Shown here one piece after another: positions 48,936 through 58,111 of a stretch of 64,000 nt of DNA (positions are counted from its first letter, which is position 1; every line of letters starts with the position of its first letter). Source of the stretch: Anniella stebbinsi (Eukaryota > Chordata > Lepidosauria > Squamata > Anniellidae); contig JARDYH010000002.1 in the NCBI GenBank assembly GCA_029215795.1, positions 9,975,001-10,039,000 of the forward strand, read 5' to 3'. Position numbers and translations under genes: made by a program. The notes under the pieces are model-generated. The model worked only from the letters and a program-made list of their open reading frames with translations. It made no database searches and was not told where the DNA came from.

Positions 48936-49163
48936 GGCTGAATTCGGACAACACAATAATCATCTGGGGGGTGGGGGGAACAATCGTCAGTTGTATTGAC
49001 GATCATGTTGTCCAAATGCTGCCATAGTCAACTCAGTGCTGATCCTAATCCACACCACGGTTGATTATTTATTACCATGTTGTGTGGGGAGTACCCCCTA
49101 GATGAACAACTGGAAAGTTGATTATTACCCCACCATTGACTATCGTGTTGTCCGAATTCAGCC
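48936..49163. mobile_element. MITE with GGCTGAATTCGGACAACAC ends, copy 3, inside the Penelope-like element
   Basis: 228 bp, GGCTGAATTCGGACAACAC to GTTGTCCGAATTCAGCC; about 85% like the other two. Confidence 0.82.
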
Positions 49164-49520
49164 ATTATCTCGGGTTTGCAGCTCTGTCCATATATGAGAA
49201 GACCTTGAGTGAATTGCCCTGTTATTGCAACACCTGTAAGAAATTCTGAGGAAAAACTTGTCTAACAGTATATAAAAAACATAGCCTCCAGCATATCCTT
49301 TCTAGTCACCATTACAAGACAAATTGTTTTAATAGTTTCTGCAGATATTGTTACAAGTGGGTCTGTAATGTTTTAACTCTTTGATATTATTTAAATGTAT
49401 GCACGGGCCTTATCTGCAATGTGCCTTATGAGCCTTTTCTGTGAAATTATGTTATCTACATGTATGTACAGGCCGTGCTTGCAATGTGCTCTTTTAATGG
49501 GGAAAAATGTTTTATTTTTG

Positions 49521-49840
49521 TAGGCTGACCATATGAAAAGGAGGACAGGGCTCATGTAACTTTAACAGTTGTAGAGAAAAGGAGATTTCAGCCAGTGTCA
49601 TTTGTATGCAATTAGTTCCTGGTGATATTGCCTCTTCATCACAACAGTTAAAGGTGCAGGGGCCCTGCCTTCTTTTGTATATGGTCACCCTAGTATAGTG
49701 CCTGCAACTTTAACTGTTGTGATGAAGAGGGAATTTCACCAGGAACTAATTGCATACCAATGACCCTGGCTGAAATTCCCTTTTCTCTTCAACTGTTAAA
49801 GTTAGATGAGCCCTGTCCTCCTTTTCATATGGTCAGCCTA
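49521..49840. mobile_element. Family A hAT-type MITE inside the right repeat of the Penelope-like element
   Basis: Complete. It has no duplication because about 20 bp of host sequence, still present in the left inverted arm near 48185-48205, is missing at the junction. Confidence 0.85.
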
Positions 49841-50187
49841 ATATATGTAGTGTTACAGCCCTCTGAAGAAGGGCTAATACAAAGCAAGAGGCTAAAACGC
49901 GTTGGGCTTTTCAGCAATGAATTCATTTATAGCATCATGAGATTATTCTCTCTTTTTGTATTCGTCCTGGATGCTCACCTGCCTTACACTTTTATTCCCT
50001 ACAGTGGCCAACTTGACGTCTTTAGGAACCCAACCAGCAGGTTGTGAAGGTGAGAGCCTTCTCCCAGCATTGTTTCCTGGCTATAGGCATTCTGTGGCAT
50101 GTAGCCTCTGACTAGGGACGTTCCATAGACATCCCTTATGGCCTCTGAACATAGACATAGTCTGAAGGCACATGAGGCAGCCATTTT

Positions 50188-50298
50188 CTGAAGCTACGCA
50201 GGTCTGGGTCTGGTCAGTGCTTGGAAGGGAGACCACCCGGGAACCACATGTAGTGACCTTGAGTCCCACAATGGAAGAAAGGTGGCATATAAAAGGGG
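50188..50298 (+). mobile_element. 5S rRNA-derived SINE fragment
   Basis: CTGAAGCTACGCAGGTCTGG, TGGTCAGTGCTTGGAAGGG and GAGACCACCCGGGAA follow the 3' half of 5S rRNA including its internal promoter boxes; ends GGCATATAAAAG. Too diverged to be a 5S gene. Confidence 0.75.
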
Positions 50299-50321
50299 GG
50301 AAATGGCCATCGCTGTTAATA

Positions 50322-50500
50322 AGAACATAAGAAGGGCCATGCTGGATCAGACCAAGGGTCCACCTAGTCCAGCACTCCATTCAAACAGTAGCCAACCAGC
50401 TGTCAACCAGGGACCCACCAAGCAGGACACCAAGCACTCTCCCACCCATAATATTGATGGACATCTCTGTCTCCATGAGTTTGTCTCATCATCTTTTAAA
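50322..50500 (-). mobile_element. CR1/L2-type reptilian LINE fragment
   Basis: AACATAAGAAGGGCCATGCTG through CTCTCCCACCCATAATATTG. Confidence 0.72.
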
Positions 50501-50534
50501 GCTATCAGTCTACGCCAGGGGCAATGAACCTCAG

Positions 50535-50648
50535 GCTTGGGATGAAGAGGGCATTTCACCAGGTGCGGCGTGCATTCCAATGACACCTGCTGAAATTCCC
50601 TTTAAAGATACTGGAGCCTTGTCCTCCTTTCCATATGATCACCTTACA
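50535..50648. mobile_element. Family A hAT-type MITE, right half only
   Basis: GATGAAGAGGGCATTTCACC through CCATATGATCACCTTA. Confidence 0.72.
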
Positions 50649-50654
50649 CATGAC

Positions 50655-50725
50655 ACATTCCATATACTGTTTTCAAACCGCTTTCAAAGTGCTATATCCT
50701 GCTTGGTGTAGATCTGGCCCTGATC
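50655..50725. mobile_element. Fragment of the CTACACC-end foldback MITE
   Basis: Ends TATATCCTGCTTGGTGTAG followed by ATCTGGCCC; left part absent. Confidence 0.5.
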
Positions 50726-51139
50726 CCTGCTGGCTGACCAGAACACGTAACCTGAAACATTTGCTGAAACATTTACCAATTGAACAACTATGCTGAAATG
50801 GCTAATAGGGCTCCTAGATCCAGCGAGGACTTCTGTGTGTAAACAAGCTACTTTCGAGGGCAGATTTCATCAGGTGTAGCTTCAGGTAAGCTGACTCCTG
50901 CACTGATGGGGGAGAAAGTCCAGCTGGAATTTGCCCTTCATGCAACTCTTAAAAACTCACGAGCCTAATACTGGTGCCATTTTCACTAAATGTGCAGAAA
51001 GGACTTTTGTACCTAAACAAGTTACTTCCAAGGGCAGATTTCACCTCGTGTGACTTTTGACTCGTGCACTTACCCGGGGGGGGGGGGGGGGGAGACACGC
51101 CTGCTGGAATTTGCCCTTCATGCAACTCTAAAAGGTTCA

Positions 51140-51352
51140 GGTGCCATTTTATTCATTTATTTCTTTTATTTCATTTCATTTCTATACCCCCCAATAGCTG
51201 AAGCTCTCTGAGCAGATACAGTGTAAAATATGAAATATAGAAGCTTAAAATCACAATATCAAAGTACAACCAGAATAAAACCAAGCAGCGATGCAGAGAT
51301 TTTGTAAACCGCCCAGAGAGCTTCGGCTATGGGGCGGTATATAAATGTAATA

Positions 51353-51392
<40 letters not shown>

Positions 51393-51760
51393 TAATAATA
51401 ATAATTTAAAATACAGATTTACAATGCAAATTTAAAACAGCAGAGTTAAAAGACTAGGATGTTAAAATGCTAAAATACTGGGGAAATAAAAGGTTTTCAC
51501 CTGGCGCTGGAAGGAGTATAATGTAGGTGATAGGCAAACCTCTTTAGGGAGCTTATTCCATAGCTGGGAGGCCACAGCAGAAAAGGTTCTCTTCCCAGTA
51601 GCCACCCGTTTTGGCTAGGGCTATGTGGCCTGAACAGTGAGGTGATATGGAAATGATCCTGCCTTGGAGAGAGTGATTGGGTTGAATTGGCCTTGAAACA
51701 CTGTGATCAACACAAGCACATCCTGTGCTAGCCACCTGTTAGAAGCAGGCCTGTGAATCT
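51140..51760 (-). pseudogene. L2-type LINE 3' fragment, split by a + strand LINE tail
   Basis: The minus strand carries a TFSAVASQLWNKLPKEV block (51500-51600) and 3' UTR down to about 51150. A + strand tail TAAACCGCCCAGAGAGCTTC with (ATA)n at 51300-51395 interrupts it. Confidence 0.72.
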
Positions 51761-51769
51761 TGGAAGGCA

Positions 51770-52892
51770 AGGAGGACTTTCTTACATAACATCATTTCTA
51801 TGTATCTTTGTACAAAATGCAAAAGAACATGAAATTTCTCTTTCTTTGCTATCTGTCAGTCTGGTACAATGAAGCTGTGGGCTTCTAGAGAGTTACTCCA
51901 GCTCTTGAAGTGTAGTGACTCTTTCTTTCCTTCCCACTTTAGAATTTCCAGCACTTCGTAGTTGAAAATAGGGACCATCTTAGTGGCATGTAAGGATTGT
52001 GACCTGTTATAACCCCGAGGGGTGTGGATACAATTTCAGATAGTAGCATACCACGAACAGAAAGCCAGGCGGAACAAATCGCCTGACCTAAAAGTTGTTG
52101 TTGAATAAATCCACACAATTCACTGGGATGAATTATAACAGCTGGGATGGCTCAATTGCTTAAGTCAAGGTATAAATGATGGTGAAAGAAAGAAAGCAAA
52201 ATCCCACACTGTTCTAAACTAGGTGAAAGTGTGTTCTTTTTTTGTTTGTTTGTTTTTCTCGTGGAATTTTATTTTATTTTGAAATAAAGTTTAAAATAGA
52301 GGCCAAAAAAGAAGAAGAACAAAAGAATGCGCATACCAATACAACAGGATCATTAAAGAAATAAAGAAATTCAGAGGCCAATCCTATGCCTCCTAGAGAG
52401 TGTATAGGGGACATAAGATTGTTCAATTTCTGGGATCTGAGGTTGGAAACAGGGCTCTGACCTCGGAGCCCAGGAACTGTGCTTGCCCCCCTCCCCTTCC
52501 CCCCTCACAGCCAGCATGGTTCTGGCTACATCTCCATGCTCAGAAACAGAGCAAGGATTCAGAGAAAAGAGAGGGTGGGTGTCCTGGGTACAAGGAGGGG
52601 AAGAGACCAGAAGATTGTACTCTCACTGATCATAATCTTGTCATGGCTATGTTTGTGGAACAACTAAAACAGAGTTCTGATGAATTCACTGTCTGATGAA
52701 GGACTGGATATTCAAGTTAATAGCATAACTTAAATTTTATTAATAAAATAACTTAAACATAAATAAGGGGGTGTATAATATGAAAGTTTAAAATGTAGGC
52801 ATATGTACTTGATCAGAATTTGATCAGAACTTTGGAGGACTTTCACAGAGGACATGAATGGAAATATCACAATATCTTTTTTAATAATAATA
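51770..52892. other. Intergenic, nothing recognised
   Basis: AT-rich. The 98-aa frame at 52400-52696 has no domain and no splice context. Confidence 0.45.
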
Positions 52893-52900
52893 ATAGTAAT
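52893..52900 (+). repeat. Left 8-bp target duplication of the giant palindrome
   Basis: ATAGTAAT, identical to 55887-55894, marks the exact insertion boundaries. Confidence 0.92.
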
Positions 52901-53067
52901 TAGGGGTGTGCATCGGATCGGATCCGATCCACGATCCGAATCCGATCCGACCCAAAATCGGGAAAATCCGATCCGATCCGATCCGATCCGGACAACCTCC
53001 GATCCGATCCGATCCGATCCGATGAGGTCCGATCCGGATCGGACGCCATTTTGAATGCTTTTTCCCA

Positions 53068-54130
53068 TAGCCAAGTATTGTTTTACAAAAACGCCTATAA
53101 CTTTTTCATTTTTAAAGATAGAAGGATGAAACTTGGGCACATTGTAGATTGGTTATGGGTAGTTATCTGTGAGAAATTTCAGAAAGATTGGTGCATGCAT
53201 TTTGTGGCAATTAATTTTTTAATAAATACACAGGAATGCCTATAACTTTGTCATTTTTAAAGTTACACACATGAAACTTTGCCACATTGTAGGGGGTACC
53301 TTGGGACCTATGTGTGTGAAATTTCAGAAACGTAGGTGCTTGTCTTGTGTGGCAATTAATTTTTAGAAAAATGGGTAGTAGTGGGGTAAATACAGTTACG
53401 CCTCCCATTTTTTTATTTTTGAAGATACAAACAGGAAACTTGGGCACATTACAGGTACCACTTGCCTTGATATGTGTGTGAAATTTCAGAAACATTGGAG
53501 CTTTCCTTGTGTGGCAATTAATTTTTGAAACAATGAGGAAAGAAACACCTATAACTTTGTCATTTTTAAAGTTACACACATGAAACTTTGCCACATTGTA
53601 GGTGGTACCTTGGGACCCATGTGTGTGAAATTTCGGAAACGTAGGTGCTTGCCTTGTGTGGCAATTAATTTTTTAATAAATACCCAGGAATGCCTATAAC
53701 TTTGTCATTTTTAAAGTTACACACATGAAACTTTGCCACATTGTAGGCGGTACCTTGGGACCTATGGGTGTGAAATTTCGGAAACGTAGGTGCTTGCCTT
53801 GTGTGGCAATTAATTTTAGAAAAATGGGTAGTGGTGGGGTAAATACAGTTACGCCTCCCACTTTTTTATTTTTGAAGATACAAACAGGAAACATGGGCAC
53901 ATTACAGGTACCACTTGGCTTGATATGTGTGTAAAATTTCAGACAGCTGGGTCCAGGCATGTGGTGGCAAGGTATTTTTGAAACAATGAGGAAAGAAACG
54001 CCTATAACTTTTTTATTTTAAAAGTTAGAAGTCTGAACATTGCTCACTTTGTAGATGGGTTAGGGGTAGATATGTGTCAGAAATTTCAGAAATATAGGTC
54101 CAGGCATTTGATGGCTATGGAATTTTTAAA
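53068..54130 (+). repeat. Higher-order tandem array in left palindrome arm
   Basis: Units start near 53092, 53239, 53393, 53547, 53692, 53853 and 54001 with motifs CCTATAACTTT or GCCTCCCA, a GAAATTTC core, and TGTGGCAATTAATTTT at the unit end. Two unit types alternate, so the 53239-53546 pair recurs as 53692-54000. Period is 145-160 bp. Confidence 0.85.
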
Positions 54131-54428
54131 TTACATGTTTCAAAAAAATTTCTACAGAGGCCAGGTCTTCCCCTCCCGCTTCCCGCGAAGAAAAGGAAAC
54201 ACTCTCTCGTCTCGATCCCTTTGATCCTTGCTAGTAGTATCCATTACAGGGCTCGTGTTTCCTTTCCTACTTTCACTTTTCAAGCAGAACGGCTGAGCCT
54301 AGCTGAGTTTTGCAGCCATGCGTGCAAGGAAGGATCACTCTGGTCTCGATCCCTTTGATCCTTGGTAGTATCCATTACAGGGCTCGTGTCTGCTTGAGTA
54401 CAAAGTGAAAGCAGACACGAGCCCTGTA

Positions 54429-54524
54429 ATGGATACTACCAAGGATCAAAGGGATCGAGACCAGAGTGATCCTTCCTTGCACGCATGGCTGCAAAACTCA
54501 GCTAGGCTCAGCCGTTCTGCTTGA
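54429..54524 (+). other. Short open frame in palindrome core, 31 codons (one of four related)
   Basis: Begins MDTTKDQRDRDQ. A related frame starts at 54560, and exact mirrors lie on the minus strand at 54375-54280 and 54244-54152. Short and of unknown meaning; conservation may simply reflect duplication of the DNA. Confidence 0.3.
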
Positions 54525-54559
54525 AAAGTGAAAGTAGGAAAGGAAACACGAGCCCTGTA

Positions 54560-54652
54560 ATGGATACTACTAGCAAGGATCAAAGGGATCGAGACGAGAG
54601 AGTGTTTCCTTTTCTTCGCGGGAAGCGGGAGGGGAAGACCTGGCCTCTGTAG
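54560..54652 (+). other. Short open frame in palindrome core, 30 codons (second of four)
   Basis: Begins MDTTSKDQRDRDE and ends TWPL. It shares its first ~40 bases with the frame at 54429 and then diverges. It is preceded by the same GAGCCCTGTA. Confidence 0.3.
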
Positions 54653-54673
54653 AAATTTTTTTGAAACATGTAA

Positions 54674-55736
54674 TTTAAAAATTCCATAGCCATCAAATGC
54701 CTGGACCTATAATTCTGAAATTTCTGACACATATCTACCCCTAACCCATCTACAAAGTGAGCAATGTTCAGACTTCTAACTTTTAAAATAAAAAAGTTAT
54801 AGGCGTTTCTTTCCTCATTGTTTCAAAAATACCTTGCCACCACATGCCTGGACCCAGCTGTCTGAAATTTTACACACATATCAAGCCAAGTGGTACCTGT
54901 AATGTGCCCATGTTTCCTGTTTGTATCTTCAAAAATAAAAAAGTGGGAGGCGTAACTGTATTTACCCCACCACTACCCATTTTTCTAAAATTAATTGCCA
55001 CACAAGGCAAGCACCTACGTTTCTGAAATTTCACACACATAGGTCCCAAGGTACCGCCTACAATGTGGCAAAGTTTCATGTGTGTAACTTTAAAAATGAC
55101 AAAGTTATAGGCATTCCTGGGTATTTATTAAAAAATTAATTGCCACACAAGGCAAGCACCTACGTTTCCGAAATTTCACACACATGGGTCCCAAGGTACC
55201 ACCTACAATGTGGCAAAGTTTCATGTGTGTAACTTTAAAAATGACAAAGTTATAGGTGTTTCTTTCCTCATTGTTTCAAAAATTAATTGCCACACAAGGA
55301 AAGCTCCAATGTTTCTGAAATTTCACACACATATCAAGGCAAGTGGTACCTGTAATGTGCCCAAGTTTCCTGTTTGTATCTTCAAAAATAAAAAAATGGG
55401 AGGCGTAACTGTATTTACCCCACTACTACCCATTTTTCTAAAAATTAATTGCCACACAAGACAAGCACCTACGTTTCTGAAATTTCACACACATAGGTCC
55501 CAAGGTACCCCCTACAATGTGGCAAAGTTTCATGTGTGTAACTTTAAAAATGACAAAGTTATAGGCATTCCTGGGTATTTATTAAAAAATTAATTGCCAC
55601 AAAATGCATGCACCAATCTTTCTGAAATTTCTCACAGATAACTACCCCTAACCAGTCTACAATGTGCCCAAGTTTCATCCTTCTATCTTTAAAAATGAAA
55701 AAGTTATAGGCGTTTTTGTAAAACAATACTTGGCTA
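54674..55736 (-). repeat. Higher-order tandem array in right palindrome arm (mirror copy)
   Basis: Reverse complement of 53068-54130 at almost every base; one difference is AAATATAGG (left) against AATTATAGG (right, read in reverse) near 54090/54710. Confidence 0.85.
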
Positions 55737-55886
55737 TGGGAAAAAGCATTCAAAATGGCGTCCGATCCGGATCGGACATCTGGTCCGATCCGATCCGACC
55801 AGCCTCCGATCCGATCCGATCCGACCCCCCAGGTCCGATTCCGATCCGCTATCCGATCCGATCCGGGGGGTCAGTGCACATCCCTA

Positions 55887-55894
55887 ATAGTAAT
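55887..55894 (+). repeat. Right 8-bp target duplication of the giant palindrome
   Basis: ATAGTAAT, identical to 52893-52900. Confidence 0.92.
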
Positions 55895-56479
55895 CCTTGC
55901 TTGCTGTACTTGCTAAGTTTGTATATAACCATAGTTCCCCCAAATTTTGTCAATCCACTGCTATTTAGTGAATTGCTTTGGAGACTCCCAAATATGCCCT
56001 AATGCACAACTTTGCTGCTAAAGGAGGTCTTCATAGAAGAAGGTCCAAAATGATGAAGAAGCTTAGCTGATTGTGGTGACGTTCTTAGCAGTAATCAGCA
56101 ACCACATTCCAAAAGCCTTGTTGAACGTTCCCATCAAAGGTGAAATTATGAACCCATCTAATCACACCTCTTCCAACAATAATGACTATAGTTTGGGTGT
56201 ATTAGGTGATGGGATAATGTAGCACCTACTGAGAACTTCACATTGTGCTTTATTTATACGAGTTTTGAATGATCCCAAAGAGGACCAGATACGCTGCCAA
56301 ACATCTTCTTCCAAAGACTCACCCTCCAAGGCCCATATATACATATGGGTGGCCTTCCAATAAGAGCGCTTGATGGATATTGTCAGATATTTAGCCAAAG
56401 CAATATCATACTCTATAAAGGATTCAAAAGGAGTGAGTGGGTGCTTGTCTGCCTGCTTGATGTGGGTCTGGCTCAGAAA
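55895..56479. other. Intergenic; nothing recognised
   Basis: AT-rich. The minus frame 56186-56545 and the stretch 56930-57220 may belong together as one older sequence split by the GC-rich foldback, but no family is recognised. Confidence 0.4.
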
Positions 56480-56889
56480 GGCCGGATCTACACATCGTCC
56501 TCGATGCGCCCTCCCTGCGCCACAAGCTGCTTCGGAGCGCTTCACCCCGCCTAGTGTGGCTGAAGCCTCAGAGGCTCTGCCCGTGCCCGCGCCGCCGCCG
56601 CCGCCGCCGCCGCCCTTTCATCCAGGCCGGTCCCGGGGAGGGAGGAGGGAGGGGGGAGGGTTGTAAACAAAAGCCAGTAATTGGGAGAGGGATTTCCAAT
56701 TGCTAGCTTTTGTTTACAACCCTCCCTCCTCCCTCCCTGGGACAGGCCGGGATGAAAGGGTGGCGGCAGCAGTGGCGAGAGCGCGAGCAGAGCCTCCGTG
56801 GCTTGAGCCACTCTAGACGAAGTGCAGCGCTCCAAAGCGGCTTGTGGCGCAGGGAGGGCGCATCGAGGACGACGTGTAGATCCGGCCAA
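56480..56889. mobile_element. GC-rich foldback element, GGCCGGATCTACAC ends
   Basis: GGCCGGATCTACAC at 56480 and GTGTAGATCCGGCC ending at 56889, flanked by AAA on both sides. The arms of ~190 bp pair almost throughout (for example GCTCTGCC near 56575 with GGC(A)GAGC near 56795), including a (GCC)n run at 56588-56612. Confidence 0.75.
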
Positions 56890-57227
56890 AGTGACACAGT
56901 TGCAGGGACTAAGAAAAAGGCAGGGCTATGGTCTCAGGTTTTTCCTATAGGAGAGAGTTTCTCCTTTATTTGATGCATTGAATGATCTATACACTTCCTT
57001 TATCCAAGTGCAAAAGCCTTGGGGACAGCTGTACGCCACAATTTCTGTACAATTCAGCATTGAAGTGAGTGGAGACAGACCAGGAGCAAAATCTTTGTGC
57101 CAGTGTTCCCAAGTTAGTACAGTGTCCATCATCATTAGGTGCTCAAGGATGCTTTTAGTTCTGTAAGCTGGGAACACATGCTCCGCCCCCAATCCCTCCA
57201 CTCACGACTTCCCCATATGGATGGAGA

Positions 57228-57378
57228 AGAACATAAGAAGAGCCACGTTGGATCAGAGCATGGGTCCATCTAGTCCAACATTCTGCTCACACAGTGGCCA
57301 ACCAGCTGCATGTAGGAAACCCACAAGAAGGACATGAATGCAGCTGCACCCTCCCACCCATGTTCCCCAGCAACTTTC
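57228..57378 (-). mobile_element. CR1/L2-type reptilian LINE fragment
   Basis: AACATAAGAAGAGCCACGTTG to TTCCCCAGCAACTTTC. Confidence 0.72.
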
Positions 57379-57387
57379 TTCTATTTA

Positions 57388-57608
57388 GCAGCCAGGGTGT
57401 TGGAATGGGACTCGGGAGATCCAGTTTCTAGTCCCTGCCTGGCCTTGAAGCTGACTGGATGACTTCAGGACAGTCACTGACCTTCAGCCTAACGTATTTC
57501 ACAGGGTTGTTGTGAAGATAAAATGGAGAGGAGGAGGACATTGTAAGCTGCCTTGGGCACCTTGCAACAGGAAAAAGGTGGGATCTGAATATCATCAACA
57601 ACAACATC
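57388..57608 (+). mobile_element. tRNA-derived SINE, 5' damaged
   Basis: GTTTCTAGTCC B box, TTTCACAGGGTTGTTGTGAAG, tail with (ATC/AAC)n. Confidence 0.72.
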
Positions 57609-57937
57609 ATCCATTTAGAAGGGGAAGAGCCAGGGCCATCTCCAGGTTTTTGAGGGCAAGATACCCTCCGTGCCCCCCTTCCTCAGTGCCTCTACCTTCT
57701 CACCACTATGGTCACCATCTGCTCTTGCTCCTCATCTTGTTTCACATCACTTCTCCCACCTATGTGCTTGGCAGGCAGAGAGCCAGGAAATCTACCCTGT
57801 CGTAAACGAAACAGTATAATCAGGGACACCTGAAAAAGTGCCTATAAAATAATAAACTTGTTATCAGGGCAGAGTGTGAGTTCCCATACTGACTTCCTTC
57901 TTCCCTGCCCTTTATCGCACATGGCATGTTAGGGAAG

Positions 57938-58111
57938 ATGGATGGATGTTCTCTCACCAATATTTCCGGGCCCTCCACCAACCCAGTCCCAGCAGACACG
58001 TCACCAGATGGACACAAGCCGTGTGACTCTGAATTTAAGAGCCAGCGCTGGCCAGCATGTGCCCAAGACCCCTCTCAAAGCATGCCACTACTGGAAAGGC
58101 TGGAAGCCCAG
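57938..58111 (+). CDS. SLC14A2: Urea transporter, SLC14A2 (UT-A)-like, first coding exon
   Basis: Encodes the cytosolic N-terminal segment that precedes the first transmembrane helix of a UT-A-type facilitative urea channel. The reading frame is 58 codons and ends exactly in phase 0 at a good donor (CAG|GTAGGC at 58111/58112). A pyrimidine tract at 57893-57912 and an AG at 57931-57932 suggest the exon begins near 57933, so the ATG at 57938 (A at -3, G at +4) is preferred over the in-frame ATG at 57926, which would be intronic. From family knowledge, mammalian UT-A1 has an N-terminal stretch with Glu-Phe-x-Ser-x-x-Trp-Pro followed about ten residues later by Leu-Pro-Leu-Leu-Glu; this exon has SEFKSQRWP then MPLLE at the same spacing. 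UT-B lacks this region as I recall it, which argues for SLC14A2 rather than SLC14A1. The residues are otherwise weakly conserved, so the call rests on that motif, the phase and the position 0.8 kb before a certain exon. Confidence 0.62.

Larger units (their letters stand above)
48050..49960 (+). mobile_element. Degenerate Penelope-like element with inverted terminal repeats
   Basis: The + strand at 48590-48912 encodes a decayed domain ending like Penelope GIY-YIG endonucleases: an Arg/Lys-rich helix region, a histidine/phenylalanine stretch, LKFCTLEKL, and KLNTLFPQGLNEELEF. It is flanked by inverted repeats, left about 48050-48420 and right about 49295-49960 read in reverse, sharing ATTACAAGACAAATTGT, CTTATGAGCC and CTACATGTATGTACAGGC. 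The right repeat is split by the MITE at 49521-49840, and a MITE also sits at 48936-49163. Near its outer edge (49857-49905) is CTGAAGAAG...TAAAACGCGTTGG, resembling the hammerhead-type core known from Penelope terminal repeats. The reverse transcriptase is missing. Confidence 0.6.
52901..55886. mobile_element. Family B hAT-type foldback element: 2,986-bp giant palindrome
   Basis: Flanked by a perfect 8-bp target duplication ATAGTAAT (52893-52900 and 55887-55894), the length made by hAT transposases. Ends read TAGGGGTGTGCA and TGCACATCCCTA. From about 52980 to 55820 the two halves are reverse complements with only scattered mismatches; the symmetry axis is near 54402 with a 13-nt loop (54396-54408). 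Outer parts are runs of the GATCC pentamer theme; each arm then holds about seven ~150-bp tandem units; the inner ~250 bp of each arm is GC-richer and different. No transposase is present, so it must be moved in trans. The 127-aa and shorter frames in the arms are mirror copies of repeat units and not credible genes. Confidence 0.9.

Noticed and set aside
48513..48956. 147-aa minus-strand frame
   Set aside because: Shadow of the Penelope-like fragment, whose recognisable motifs are on the + strand.
53211..53594. 127-aa frame present in both palindrome arms (also 55210-55593)
   Set aside because: Apparent conservation is only the mirror symmetry of the arms; the peptide repeats because the DNA is a tandem array.
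53068..55736. CRISPR-like regularly spaced repeats
   Set aside because: Units are ~150 bp without distinct spacers, lie in a eukaryotic transposon and mirror each other.
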